From Diphasiastrum complanatum (Eukaryota; Streptophyta; Lycopodiopsida; Lycopodiales; Lycopodiaceae): a stretch of 64,000 nucleotides of DNA. A program made the position numbers and the translations under genes. Positions within the stretch are counted from its first letter, which is position 1. Each line of letters begins with the position of its first letter. A model generated the notes under the pieces. The model searched no databases. It was given only the letters and a program-made list of their open reading frames with translations, and was not told where the DNA came from. Of the stretch, positions 13,427-25,474 are shown piece after piece. The stretch spans positions 37,070,585-37,134,584 of the forward strand of contig CM055102.1 in NCBI GenBank assembly GCA_029204225.1, given 5' to 3'.

Positions 13427-13430
<4 letters not shown>
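12597..13430. other. No gene seen
   Basis: 12600-12770 continues an acidic Glu/Asp-rich coding-like stretch from the CACTA fragment with stops. 12770-13430 is AT-rich unique sequence with no recognisable feature. Confidence 0.4.
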
Positions 13431-13813
<383 letters not shown>

Positions 13814-13816
<3 letters not shown>

Positions 13817-14720
13817 CTTAGTCCTAAATAGATCCATGTCCTTCTAGAGTAATCATCTATGAAAGTCATAAAATAATATGCTTTCCTCAATGACATGGTC
13901 TTCATTGGGCCGCGCAAGTCGCTGTGAATGAGTTCCAGCGGTTTCTTAGCTCTTGCAGCTCCACCTTTCTTAAATGTCTCCCTGTGATGCTTTCCCATGA
14001 CGCATCCTTCACATATTGCATGATGATCATCCTGCAATACCGGTAACCCTATTACCATCTTCAGCTTCGCCATCAATCTCAAACTCCCATAGTTCAAATG
14101 ACCAAGTCTCCTGTGCCACAACTCAGATTGAGATGCTGTTGAGATAGCCAAACCATATTCTCCTGGTTTTGCAGCATCCAATTTATAAAGGCCACAATTA
14201 CTATCTCTATAACCTTTTGCCACCACTTTATGATTGTGGTTCATATCCCTCATAAGACATCCATCCTTGACAAAAGCCATTAATCCAACAGAAAGCAAAC
14301 TTTTTTTGAGTCCAGGAACATAAAGCACATTAGGGATGTTCTTGATTTTACCATCAGAAAACTGCACAGGTACATTGCCCACACCCTGTATTTGGCATTC
14401 CTCCCATTGGCTTGACTGACCTTATTCCCATCATTGATTGGTGAGAATTTCTCAAACCAATCACGTTTCTCGGTCATATGCCTTGTGGCGCCTGAATCTA
14501 TGAACCATCTGGCACCATCATCAACCTGGGATGCCAATGCCGATGAGAAGACACTTGTCTCGTCATCTTCTCCATCATCTTCGACAATGTTGCCTTGTTG
14601 AGTCACTTTTCCTGCCTTTATGTCCGCTCGAAAGAGCGGCGGGTGGCCTAGTAAGCCAAAAATTGCAGGTGATTATTTTTTCTTTCTGACATCACGGTTG
14701 GCTTCGGCATACACTTTATA
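13814..14720 (-). pseudogene. copia protease and integrase N-terminal half
   Basis: The minus strand, from right to left, reads a worn zinc-knuckle linker, the protease motif 'WFIDSGATRHM' (about 14500), 'LWHRRLGHLNYGSLR' with the HHCC zinc-binding pattern completed by 'CEGCVMGKHH', then 'LIHSDLRGPM' with the first catalytic Asp and 'FIDDYSRRTWIYL'. The frame then enters (GA)n. The remaining integrase (second Asp, Glu), RT and RNase H are missing here. The frame changes once, near 14290-14380. A complementary 3' half of a similar element, also starting at a (GA)n tract, lies at 24530-27091. Confidence 0.85.
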
Positions 14721-14751
14721 GCCTACAGGTGGAGTTTCAAGTAGTTTGGAA

Positions 14752-15540
14752 ATGGCAAACATCAATGAGGCAACTTTGGGCAATGCAAGCAAACTTGATG
14801 GGGCTTCTAACTACAACATCTGGAAATTCAAAATGAAGAGCATTATGATGGAGAAAGAGCTATGGGAGATTGTGGAATTTATTGAAGTCCGGCCAAACAC
14901 CACTCCAGGTGACATGAGGGCCTTTGATAAAAAAGCACAGAGAGCACTATGCTTAATCAATCTTTCAGTGAAAGACCATGTGATCACTCATATAAGTGAT
15001 GCCACGACAGCTAGGGGAGCTTGGGAAGCTCTTAGAATGCAATTTCAAACTTGCAATCCAACTTGGGCCTTGTTCTTGAAGTCAAGATTGAACGCAGTAA
15101 GGATGGAATAAAGTGAATCAGTGGGATCTTTCTTCACCAGGATAAAGGAGCTGAGAGATCAACTTGTGGCAATTGGAGAACCAATTAGGGACATTGAATT
15201 GGTACATACCACAATGAGCGGTGTCACAAAAGGGCTACAGATGTTTGTGAGCGGTATTGCTTTGAGGGAGAGTTGCCTACTTTTGAAGACTTCCACGGAA
15301 TCATGTTGCAGGAAGAGTAGCATCGCGAAGTGGTGAAGTCAAGGCAAACCCCACAAGAGGATCAAGCCTTGCTTGCCAAAGGCAAGCAGAAAGGATGGAA
15401 AAGGATTCCCAAGAAATCCAAGGATGATGATGATGAGGGAGAGTCGTCATCAAAAGGGAAAAAGAAGAAGAAAGACAAATGTTACTATTGCCACAAATCG
15501 GGTCATTGGGCAATGGGACCCAAAAAAATTTTCACTTTGA
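14752..15540 (+). pseudogene. copia gag (UBN2-type) with broken zinc knuckle
   Basis: ATG at 14752 ('MANINEATLGNASKLDG'). Typical copia gag blocks follow: 'NYNIWKFKMKSIMMEKELW', 'ARGAWEALRMQFQ' and 'SVGSFFTRIKELRDQL'. A TAA-class stop at about 15110, a frame change near 15320, and a knuckle reading 'CYYCHKSGHWAMGPKK', where the last Cys of CX2CX4HX4C is lost, show decay. It points away from the protease-integrase relic on the other strand starting 30-100 bp to its left, so the two are head to head, not one element. The gag at 63584 belongs to the same family. Confidence 0.8.
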
Positions 15541-16520
15541 GAATTTTTAATGAAAAGAAGAATGCCTTTGCCCTTCAGATCTTTAGGACCCTTTCAAAGC
15601 CCATCTAAGGGTGATCCTCAATCCCGCGGCTCCCAGTCGCTCTCCCTCTTGCAATCTCTACCGTGGATGTAAACTCTACGAGATCTGACAGCTACAACTG
15701 CATTTGCGCATTGATCCCCACACTTGTATCCATGGGTCTCTTTCTACCACTATAGTCCTACTCGCGCTGGCCACGTGACAAACCCATGAGCTCCTATGGT
15801 CCTCCATCTCCAAACTTCTTCACGCTGATTTCCAGCGATGGCCACCTTGCTGATCACTCTATCTCCTCCAACGCTCCACGGCCGCCCACGACTTCTTTTA
15901 GGCTGATTCTCCTTACTAGGGCGCCCTTCTCTAGCTCTTCACAGCCACAAAAATAGATTTGTATTGAGAGAAAAAAAGCTTTTGCCCTTCTTGAAACCCT
16001 AGCTATCAAAGAGAAGGTATTTTTGGGCTTTATTTGATCTTCTTGAGAATTTAACTAAGCAGCTACCTATCCCTCTGAGGTCGCCCTACAACAAGCAATA
16101 TTATGCTCCAACCCGCTCTTCAAACGGTGTTCGATTGGATTCAAAGCAATCACAAATGCTAAGCAACCTTTAGAAGAATCCAGCTTCAATCTTTGCTTGC
16201 CCTATGATTCAGCCGACAATCCTCTGCCTCTGAATCTTCTTACAGTTTCAAGCTATTCCACGAATCTCCACAGACTCGGTTTTGTACTTCCTAGCCAACA
16301 AACTATCGAGAATTACCTATCTGATGTTACATTACCTATCCCATTTTCGACATGGAGCAAGTTGCATATTTAAGCTATCAGATGGATTTTATTAAAACAA
16401 AATTGGATCTTCAACTATGGAGCAAGTTGCTAGACATGACATTTTCTTCAAGATTACTTAAATGGAGCATTCAAATTCATTGAATGAGCATCTCGATTTT
16501 TGAGGACAAAAATGTCTAAG
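15541..16520. other. No gene seen; probable decayed retrotransposon interior
   Basis: Sequence is slightly more GC-rich at 15610-15910 with no long frame. The end (16440-16520) resembles the last internal bases before a polypurine tract. Nothing else is recognised. Confidence 0.35.
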
Positions 16521-17082
16521 TAGGGGGAGTGTCATGTACTACTAGTACATCAGCGCTTATCAACGCATTAGAATATCCATTGTAAGCTTTGTAGGCCCAA
16601 AAGGAGCTATCAGCCTATAGAAAGATGGTTCTCTCTTTAGGCCCTCCAAAGTAATTAATAAGGATAATAAGCCAACAAGGGCCCACCCAAATACATTTAA
16701 TAAGTCTTAACAAGAGCTAATTATTCTTCAAGATAGTTATGTTTAGTTAAGTTAGGGGACTTGTCTATAAGTAGGCAAGAGACATCACTTTCGGGATCTT
16801 TTATTTGTAAGTGAGAGAACTAGGAGCTCCATCTCCTCTTCTTCCTTTGTGAATGTGAGCCTTGGGATCTTGATCTTGCTAGGTCTCATGTGCCCCATCA
16901 CATGAATCCATGTACTCCTCACTCTCTAATATGGAATCCATCTCCTCGTGAGCTTCACTTTGATATGAGCTTTGTGGTAGCTTGTGGTTATTGCTCCTCT
17001 TTGGTTCTCTTCAACATAGGTGTGGTGGTTTCCTCCTTGTTCTAGCTTGCTTGGCTTGGATTGAGAGGTATGGCACATAACA
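16521..17082 (+). mobile_element. Polypurine tract and probable LTR
   Basis: TAGGGGGAG at 16521-16529 is followed by TGTCATGTACTACTAGTACATC. A CTATAAGTAGG TATA-like box lies at about 16755. The LTR could end at GGCACATAACA (17082), giving about 553 bp with TG...CA ends. The line before the tract (GAGGACAAAAATGTCTAAG) resembles the end of plant LTR-retrotransposon polyproteins. The superfamily is not determined and there is no second LTR in view. Confidence 0.5.
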
Positions 17083-17508
17083 GCCAAAGTCTACTACATT
17101 ACAAGAATCGTCAAATCTAGCACAAGCAAAACCGCTGAGGGGTAGTACTGGACCTTGCCAGAACCACACATTCAACACCGATTTGTGTTGACAACTCGCT
17201 ACTAGTAGCTACTGAGACGAAAAGCATCATCATTTTCATCATCCTATCAGAGTGACATTGTTCCAAATTTTTCCACATTTTTGTAGTCTCCATACACTAC
17301 GCCGAGCCATACTCTGCATTTATTGTTGATAGAGCCGAGTGCATTCAAAGTCGATCGAGCCGAGTCCATTCACTATTGACCAAGTTGAGTGCATCTAAAG
17401 TCGATCGAGTCGAGTCGATTCACTGTTGAGTGATCCGAGTACATCCAAAGTCGAATGAGCTGAACTGACTGAGCCGAATCTGCATTTTCTATCAGAAAAG
17501 TCCAGAAT
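17083..17508. other. Short imperfect repeats of a GTCGATCGAGCCGAGT-like unit
   Basis: Between about 17320 and 17470 the sequence repeats variants of 'CATTCAAAGTCGATCGAGCC' at roughly 30-40 bp spacing, a small decayed satellite next to the CACTA relic. No gene seen. Confidence 0.5.
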
Positions 17509-18870
17509 ATGTCTACCACAATATCTTCTAGTTTTGATCATGACAAAATTGACATCACCATGGGAAGCCTCGATAACTCTGAGATGAACAATTGGTACCA
17601 GGAGGCACACCAGTTCCTGCGCCACGTAGAGCTCCAAAGGGCCTGGACTCACTGCATTTTCGAAACGACATACAGAAACTATTTGAAAAATGTGACAAGC
17701 ATCGTTGGAGTATCGTCGTCGACGATTGATGAGCACATGAGTCAACATTCCAAACCAAGAAGACAATGATCATTCTTTTGATGAGGAAGATGATATAATA
17801 CAAGATTTGATACATTCCTACTATCCTTTTCATTAGACCACTCCAATCGATAGAAATGATGCACATCCAATCATAGACAAGAAGCTAACTTCAAATCTCA
17901 AGAAAATATTGAAGACATGAGAACCAAAGGTGAAACAAGCATGAGAACTACAGCTACAACTCCTTTATATAAAGGAGAAAATGTTTATAGACTATCAGCA
18001 TGCTTGCTCATCCTAAATCTTCAAGTTGTGTACAAATGGAGTAATCAAAGTGCTGATGTATTATTCAGGTGACTATTTATATAAATTTGATATAGTTTTG
18101 TTTCAATTCAAGACTAACTAGTTGAAAAAGTTTGTAACGTTATTGGACATTTGCCATAGGTTGTTACATTCACTATTACCCGAGGACAGTAGAATTTCAA
18201 ATTCAAGGAAAGATGTTTAAAAAAAAATTGGCGATGCTTTGAATGGACTACAATTGCATTCATGCAAGTCCAAATGATTGCATATTATACAGGGGTGTAC
18301 ATGAATAAAAAACAAGTTGCCCTAGATGTGAATCCCCAGGATACCGGCAAGATGTGCAAGGAAACAAACTTGCATCCAAGGTTGTGTGCCATTTTCCAAT
18401 ATTACCAAATATCCAACACATGTTCCATTGTGAGTCCTTGGCCGAATTGATGGATTGGCATGCCAGGAATAGATCCACAGATGGTGTCATCAGAATACCA
18501 TGTGATAGTATGGCTACAAAACACATCGAAGATGAGTGGACGATATTTGAGACTTGGGTTGGCTATGGATGGTATTAATCCTTATGGCCATCGATCTTCT
18601 ACTTGGACAACAATATGGCCAGTGATGCTTGTGAATTACAACATACCTCCATAAATGGCAATGAAAAAAGGTAATTGTTTACTTGCTCTCATCATTCCCG
18701 ATCGTTTCAAGGGAAAAAACATGGATGTCTATCTAGAACCTATTGTCGAGGAGTTGCAAATTCTTTGGAGAGGGATTCATGTGTACGACATTTCACGTCC
18801 TATCGGATCTCGAGAAACATTAAAAATGAAACGTCGATGGACATCAACGTTCAATTTTTTTATGAATAAA
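17509..18870 (+). pseudogene. CACTA (En/Spm) Tnp2 transposase relic
   Basis: The plus strand carries Tnp2 blocks in order: 'TTPLYKGENVYRLSACLLIL' and 'QVVYKWSNQSADVLFR' (17950-18070); 'IHASPNDCILYRGVHE' stop 'KTSCPRCESPGYRQDVQG' (18258-18360); 'ASKVVCHFPILPNIQHMF' (18368-18425); 'LMDWHARNRSTDGVIRIP' (18448-18500). After a frameshift near 18550: 'LGLAMDGINPYGH', 'WPVMLVNYNIPP', a TAA where the family has Trp, and 'DVYLEPIVEELQILW'. The N-terminal frame 17509-17769 is open but diverged. At least one frameshift and three stops make it a fossil. CACTA Tnp2 normally binds and cuts the CACTA ends. No ends are visible next to it. Confidence 0.8.
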
Positions 18871-19709
18871 TAGCTTAAACTTACGTTATACACATGTTTT
18901 GTGGTAGTGAACAATATCAACAAAAGGTTTTGAATTAAGATAGTATAGTCATAATACCTAGTAGTGTGCATTGACTATATTTGTCTTTTTTGCGGATAAT
19001 AAAGCTAGTTATTTGTACAATAGGTATTTGAATCATTAGTTATATGTGCATTATTCTAATGATTTTTTAGAAGTTGAGATGTTACTCTTAGGTGAGTTGA
19101 GTATTGAGATGATTTTTATTTTGAATTTTTGATTTTTCAATAATGCTATTTTATCTATTTATTTTACTTCTCAACAATTTGAATGCTCTAAGTAAGACAA
19201 AGCTTCTTGTGATCATCTTGTTCAAATATTCACTTTCTTCTCAATTCCTTATGATCATCTAACCACATGATCCTTGCAAGGTAGAGCCTAATACCACTTG
19301 TAAGCGGTTACCATCTTTGGGCAAGATATCATATGGGTTATACATAATTCTTAAAAAGAAAATGGCTAAGACTTGCTATTTGAAAATGTCACCAAGTTCA
19401 AAGATAAACATTGTCACAATAATATGTTTGTAAACATAGCATTTACCATGTTGGAAGAAAATCCTAATTTGATTCCTTGATGTTACTAGGTGCTTGTATG
19501 TGATCAAAATTTGCTTAGGTGGTCGAATATATGTGCATTGCACATTCAAGATTAGATGACAAGAAGCAAGCTCAAGATTAGTCCCCACAACATGCAAGTT
19601 CATGCTATACACAGCTAATAGACGGCCTTCACAGTTATTTTGTACACCCTGGAAAGATCGCATAAAAGGTTTTAAAATCTTAAGAGCCTTGATCAATCAG
19701 TAGAGTGCA
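18871..19709. other. No supported gene; possible worn copia primer site
   Basis: At about 19283-19297 the minus strand reads AAGTGGTATTAGGCTC, similar to the copia primer binding site TGGTATCAGAGC, so a minus-strand copia leader may lie to its left. A 106-codon minus-strand frame (19376-19696) is open but unrecognised. Confidence 0.3.
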
Positions 19710-20060
19710 TTAATTGGATTGGCTTGCAGCCAAGACGTGCGTCCCCAGGTCGTCCGCCGCGCGGTTGGAGCTGCTCGTCAGCTTCATCGCGCAGACCACC
19801 GCGCGCTGTATCTCATTTCGTAACGCGCGCTTATGCGCGGACAGGGTTGTCCTGAGACACTCAACCTTGTCTTTTTCTGGTGGATTTTTAACATTGTCTG
19901 CCAATATTAGTGCGTGCAATCTGTCAACCGTTGGATCCGCATATCATTTGCACGTCGACAAGATCTCACGTCTGCTCGACTCAAAAGAGGTGGCGACTTC
20001 GTTGAATTGCAGCTATGCTCTAAAATGTAGATGTACGACGGCAGGACATATATTTTTGGC
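19710..20060 (-). other. GC-richer coding-like stretch, unrecognised
   Basis: Base composition rises sharply compared with the AT-rich flanks. The minus strand has an open frame 19710-19919 ending 'DDLGTHVLAASQSN', with a coding-like continuation upstream past one stop. It may be a gene or exon fragment dragged in next to the pectinesterase. I recognise no family. Confidence 0.3.
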
Positions 20061-20334
20061 GAGATCATCCCTCCTTTCCAAACTCCTCTCTTCTCATTAA
20101 TTTGTGAAAAATCATGTTAGCTCAGAGAGATGGGGAAGAAGAAAGTGGAAAATAGAGGAATCCTTGCTGATTTTCAAGCTTCTCCTTGGCTACTAAACAC
20201 CACCGTTCATGTTATCTATGTATAGATCTGGGTCTTAGATCCTAGATGATATAATTAAGATAAGACCGTTGCTGAATTCGAGATTTGATCAGCATATTCA
20301 TAAGTGGCTGCTTGATTTGTCTACATTTCTCACG

Positions 20335-22083
20335 ATGAAGATCAAATGGGTACCCCTTATGTTGGTACTCGCTGCAATACTAAGATTGGGTTTGGCAGAC
20401 ATCACAGAAAATCAGGCCCAACATGACGAGGATTTTGACAATGGGTTTGATACAATGTCACGCACATATTCAGAAAGAGCATCCCTCTATAAGAGTTCTT
20501 CCAGTGCACGTGCCTCATTTGACGCCTCTAACATGGTCACAAGTACAAAACGTCAACTGGCAGATAAATCGTCGAGAGACTTTTACGACTGGCTCGATAG
20601 GATGGGAAACACTTCCAGTGCTCCAGCTACTCCTGGTAGGAAAAATATGGAACTAGCAAAAAGAAAACTCAAAGGGGCTCATGTGACTTTTATAATTGTT
20701 GCAAAAGATGGATCCGGGAAAGTAAGGACAGTACAGGCTGCTGTGAACCTTGTTCCAAACAACAACAACAGAAATGTGATTATCTTTATAAAGAAAGGCA
20801 TTTATAGGTACGAATTATCTCATCATCCCCCAGTGGTTCAGTTCAACCAGTTTTCTCTTGGACTTTATAATCTAGAAATCCTATTTGTATTATATAAATT
20901 TATGAATATATATGCTTGATCACAAATCTTTTCTGCAGGGAGAAGGTTTTTGTTCCAAAAACAAAACCATTCATCACTTTCCAGGGAGAAGGTGCTACCT
21001 CTACGTTTATAGAGTGGGGAGACACGGCTTCCACAAAGGGGCCTGAAGGACAGCCACTTGGAACAAAAGGCAGTGCATCGGTTGCAATCGAAGCTGTGCA
21101 CTTCAAAGCCATAGACATTTCATTCAGGGTATGGCTTCAAGTATCTTGACAACCGACAATTCACAAGTTACGTCTCCATGCACTTGAAGCATGTATGAAA
21201 AACGTATATTTACCAGCATTAAAACTTGACTTTCTTGCTGGCTTAACAGAATACCGCTCCTGCTCCTCCTGGAGGTGCCGTAGGAAAGCAAGCGGTCGCA
21301 CTGAGAATTGCAGGGGATATGGCCGCGTTTTATGGTGTCAGCTTCTTTGGGGCACAAGACACGTTGTATGATCATGAGGGGCGACACTACTTTTTAGACT
21401 GCTACATTGAGGGCTCGATTGATTTCATTTTCGGAGACGGTCGCTCATTTTATGAAGTAAGGCCTAGTTTTTGATGACTTTTGGCTTCTCACTCTATGTC
21501 TAATGCAGTTTTGGTTGGGTTTTCGTATTCGATAACGAGACGTTTTCCTTTGAAACTAACGGTTTGGAGTTATGCAATCAGCGATGCCATTTGCATTCAA
21601 TCGCAAGCCCATTTGGATCTATCACGGCACAACACAGATTAACTCCGAAGGAGCAGACAGGATTTTCAATATATAATTCGCTAGTGACAGGAACTGGCAC
21701 GATTTACCTCGGACGAGCCTGGGGAGCCTCCTCACGTGTTGTTTACTCTTTCACCTACTTTGCAGACATCATTTTACCACAAGGATGGTTTGACTGGAAT
21801 TTTCCGAGCAGAGAGAAGTACGTGAAACTTTTGCATTATCTCATCGACACTTTTGAAACCCTTACACATATTCGAGATCATAGCACCACAATATAGTTTT
21901 TTGGATCATAAGCAATTGCCATTGTGACTGTGATTGAACAGGACTGTGTTTTATGGAGAATACAAATGCTTTGGACCAGGAGCTAACAGACTGGGCCGCG
22001 TAAAGTGGTCTCGAATGCTGACAGCCGCCCAAGCCAAACCTTTCTTAACCATTGGATTCATTAACGGGGAGCAATGGTTGTGA
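20335..22083 (+). CDS. Pectin methylesterase (pectinesterase, CE8), five exons
   Basis: De-esterifies homogalacturonan in the cell wall, releasing methanol. Exons by splice signals and family alignment: 20335-20807, 20939-21128, 21250-21456, 21582-21817, 21942-22083. All introns are GT-AG; total 1248 nt = 415 codons plus TGA. The start is the first ATG before a signal peptide ('[18 protein letters not shown]'). Family motifs in order: '[18 protein letters not shown]', '[15 protein letters not shown]', 'ITFQGEG', '[15 protein letters not shown]', '[17 protein letters not shown]' (acid/base Asp in QDT), '[19 protein letters not shown]' (nucleophile Asp), '[15 protein letters not shown]' (substrate Arg) and '[18 protein letters not shown]'. 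The catalytic residues are kept and there is no internal stop. A linker of about 100 residues before the catalytic domain lacks a clear inhibitor (PMEI) domain. It looks functional and stands alone among transposons. Confidence 0.9.
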
Positions 22084-22679
22084 GAAGTATAGCATCCGAA
22101 CACTCAGGATCAGTGATTGAGCAGCACAATATAATTAACAAAACGATGGAGTCAATCGTGGAAGAATAGGTTTTGGCGTGAATATTACACTATCAGGACT
22201 CCTTTGGCAAATCAAACTATCTTGTTTGTACTAGAACTTCCGCAATTTTGCTTCCATTGCTTGAAGTACTACACACCCTGATGACTCAAGAATAACATTC
22301 ATTATGTTGCATATTGACGTAATGTTTGATGACATGCCACTGCAAGAAATTTAAAAATTGAGTGAAGATTGATAAGATATGGAAAAATGGCAGAAACATA
22401 TATTCTGTGTCTTTGATAGTCCGTGTGATAATAGAATTTTTTCTTTAGTGAGATGGATTCTTTGTGAGCATTACGCCCAGTTTCTGGCTCAAAATTGGGC
22501 TCTTTAAAAACCAGAAAATGTCACTGGATTTGCAAAAAAATTTCTGAGGCACATTTCACGTGCATGTCAGTCCGCGTCAAGCTGCCACGTTGCAATTTCT
22601 GACTGGTCCAAAAAAAGTCGGACTGCAGATTCTGCTTTATTAATGGCATGTGGGAAAGTCAAAGAATTCATTGCGCAAT
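22084..22679. other. 3' flank of pectinesterase, no gene seen
   Basis: Probably includes the 3' UTR. AATAA-type signals occur near 22290. From 22540 the sequence becomes GC-richer and leads into the hairpin at 22680. Confidence 0.4.
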
Positions 22680-22803
22680 GGAATGGGCCCGAGCACACTC
22701 CATTTTGCCCGGTAAGACTTTCCAAAAATTTTTAGGCTGGGGCTGAGCCTAAAAAATTCTGGAAAGCCTTACCGGGCAAAATGGCCTCTGCCCGGCCCAT
22801 TCC
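22680..22803. repeat. Long near-perfect inverted repeat (hairpin, ~58-bp arms)
   Basis: The left arm 22680-22738 begins GGAATGGGCCCGAG, with CATTTTGCCCGGTAAG inside. The right arm 22745-22803 is its reverse complement with few mismatches (GCAAAATGGCC, CGGCCCATTCC). The loop is about 6-8 bases. Size and arm identity fit a fold-back MITE or a microRNA-type precursor. No expression signal can be judged here. Confidence 0.85.
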
Positions 22804-23094
22804 ATAGGACATACAAGTCACAATAGTAAGTATGATTGCAAGCAACCATAACCTCCAAGATTTTGGAGGATGCCTTAAATGGCATAATAATGCACTGAAT
22901 TTATTATACATGAATTTATGGAGCACTAAATACATTATACATTTGTAAGGTACTATTACTATTTTTAGAAAATGATTGAAGCCCCTTACAAAAATGTAAG
23001 GGTCACTTTCCAAACTTGATATTTTTGAAAAGTCACTTCTAAAAATGAAAAAAATCTGCACGGTTATTACGATGGGGAAGGCCCGCGGGTGGGG

Positions 23095-23145
23095 GGCCTT
23101 CCGCGGCTGGGAGGCGCCCTCGGGTGCCTCCCATCGCGGAAGGCC
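23095..23145. repeat. GC-rich hairpin
   Basis: Arm GGCCTTCCGCG-GCT-GGGAGGC, a short GC-rich loop, then GCCTCCC-AT-CGCGGAAGGCC: a stem of about 20 bp with one internal bulge. It lies in a GC island within AT-rich DNA. Confidence 0.8.
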
Positions 23146-23222
23146 ATCCTTGATCATTTATTAATTGTTATTAGCACATTATAACTAAGGAAATTAATGC
23201 ATTTTTAATATGTAATAGTCAC

Positions 23223-23610
23223 CACTACACCAAGGGCACAGTGACGCTTAAGGCAATTTTAGTGACGAATATGGCCTTCAAATTTATTCCTATAAATGTC
23301 GTTATCGTCTTCGCTAGTGGACTGTGACATTTATAGCGACATATCATCAACGAAAATAACAAAGTTAGCATCACTTTTATATGTCTTTTAGTGCCCACGA
23401 TTGTTTGTCAATGAGCGTCTTTGCAAGCGTCGCCGGGCGATTTTTGTGGACAAATGTCACCACTGGACATCCATTTGAAATTAACGTTGATCGTCACACG
23501 ATGACAATTAATTGTCGCTATATAGCCGAATCATTTTTGAGCACGAAGTTCAAAATCAGATGAACGTTGTTGGGCGACATTCACTAACGTCGCTAGCCCT
23601 CTCGAGTGTA
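23223..23610. repeat. CACTA-like terminus with subterminal repeats
   Basis: Begins CACTACACCAAGGGCACAGT, the CACTA-type end, followed by mixed-orientation copies of TGTCGCTATA, GCGACATTTA and GTCGCCGGGCGA. The motifs match those at 11400-11550. I found no matching opposite end, so this is one end of a broken element or of a small non-autonomous one. Confidence 0.55.
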
Positions 23611-23712
23611 TTTTAATCATCATCCATTGTTTATCTAGTTTTGCGGATTTCCCATGTTTTTATATAGTCTACAAATTTGCAAGTGTTTTTACATAGTCTG
23701 AGAAATACACGG

Positions 23713-23840
23713 AGATGTCGCATTTTTCGCCTGTCAAGAATCTTGTGTAAAAATGCAGTGTCACATTTTTCGCATTTTTCGCCTGACAGAAATCTCGTGT
23801 AAATATGCAGAGTTGCATTTTTCGCATTTTTCAACGTGCC
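23713..23840. repeat. Imperfect tandem repeat, ~50-60 bp unit
   Basis: Two and a half copies of a unit built from CATTTTTCGCCTG, then AATCTYGTGTAAAWATGCAG. The partial third copy ends at about 23840. The minus-strand open frame across it is an artefact of the repeat. Confidence 0.75.
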
Positions 23841-24529
23841 TCAAATGTTAAGGAAATGACTCTGGCAAAGTGTGGGGCAATCCTAAATGAGATTTAAGGC
23901 ACTGTCGAGTTTTTCACAAAAACCCAACACTGTCATCTTTTTGCAACACCTTCGCCAGTGGCAGTTTTAGTTCATTTATGCATTTATTTTAGAGTTGCAA
24001 TTGCGCTACTGCTTATCAATAGAGCTGCTTATTATCAGACTTGTTCTCAGTTACCCACAGACAACTTAGAGTGCACAGTTTCTATCTGCTATTGCCTTGC
24101 ACTCATTAGCATCTGATTTTGTTTTTCTGAAACAATACTATCTTCTTATTGCGTTCAGTATATGTCCATATGCATGCATCTCTGTATTGCTTTTGTAACT
24201 GATAGAAATTGTCTGAGAATTCAATACTTTATATTGGCTATGTAATCACTTAGTTCTAGCGATTTCAAAGTTAGTTGCTAAAGATTGAACATGATTTTCA
24301 TCACTACTACTATGTTCAATTTTTGATAGGCGTAGTAGTTAAGAAAACAATTTAAACACCCGATCGGATCAATCACCACAGCACACCATCAAGTGCAACA
24401 AGACAAGACAACAGAATAGCTCACCTCAAACTGTATATTCAACTAATAAGTGAGTACAAAGATAAAGTTACTTAAAAGTACTCAAAGGGCTCGTAAAAGA
24501 AAGATGGCCCGATAATTCTAGAATTGAGC
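23841..24529. other. No gene seen; may hold a copia 3' LTR
   Basis: Adjoins the 3' end of the minus-strand copia relic, so part of 24360-24590 could be its LTR. I cannot fix its ends because no second copy is visible. Confidence 0.35.
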
Positions 24530-24916
24530 ACATGTGGTGTCATCGAAATAAGAAAGCACTGTATAAGTCGATCATTGCTATTTTAACTCTCTCCCTCAAT
24601 GATCAACATCTCTCTCTATTTTTGGAGTTTACTCTATTCATGGAACATACCTCCATGATAGTATTACAAGTAAAGACTTTTTACATAACCAGATCTAAGC
24701 CAAGTTTGGCTCTAAAAGTCTCAAACTTTTCTTTACTTAAAGCTTCCGTAAATATATCAGCAACTTGTAATGTACAATACTTATATCTTCAAATTGTAGC
24801 TTCTCAAGCACAAAGTGACATTTTACCTCAATATGTTTTGTCCTTGCGTGAAAGACATGATTCTTAGCTAATTGTATTTCACTTTGACTGTCACAGAAAA
24901 TAATAGTAGGGTTTAC

Positions 24917-25465
24917 CTACTTCATGCCAATCTCACATAACAACTTACATAGCCAAACAACTTCCTGGGTAGCAGAACTTGACGCTTTATATTCGGCTTC
25001 TATAGAAGAAAGAGAAATAGTGTCTTGCTTCTTGCTAGACCATGAAAAACAACCGCTACCAAAATTGAATGCATAACCTGTTGTTGACTTTCTATCATCT
25101 ATATTTCGTGCCCAATCAGCGTCAACATAATCCTGCAACTTAGGTAAAACACTTTGTCTTTTGTAAATTAGGCCAAGGTTAGGTGTACCCTTCACATACC
25201 TCAAAGTCCTTTTCGCAGCTTTCCAATGGTCCATAGTGGGTGATGACATGAATTGACTAATCAAACTTACAGCATAGCAGATATCAAGACGTGTAGTCAT
25301 AAGATATATCAAACTCCCAACTAGCTGACGAAATAGAGTAGCGTCAACATATGCACTATCATCAATACGAGATAATTTCTTACCAGCTTCGCAAGGGGTG
25401 ATGAAGGTTTGCATTTTGTCATGTGAAATCTCTCCAATATCTCGCCCACATACTTGGTTTGACAT
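24917..25465 (-). pseudogene. copia RT tail and RNase H
   Basis: 'ATLFRQLVGSLIYLMTTRLD', 'HWKAAKRTLRYVKGTPNLGL', 'DYVDADWARNIDDRKSTTGY' and 'SLSSIEAEYKASSSATQEVV' are the RT-connection and RNase H signatures (catalytic D...E...D series). It ends at 'CEIGMK' with a stop, and worn continuation reads to about 24690. Confidence 0.85.
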
Positions 25466-25474
25466 AACCTGATA

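Noticed and set aside
22732-23157. 141-codon minus-strand frame
   Set aside because: It runs through both hairpins, and its ends are made from inverted-repeat sequence. No family similarity.
23713-23840. CRISPR-like array
   Set aside because: Only two and a half imperfect copies with no spacers of constant length, in plant DNA. It is a tandem repeat.
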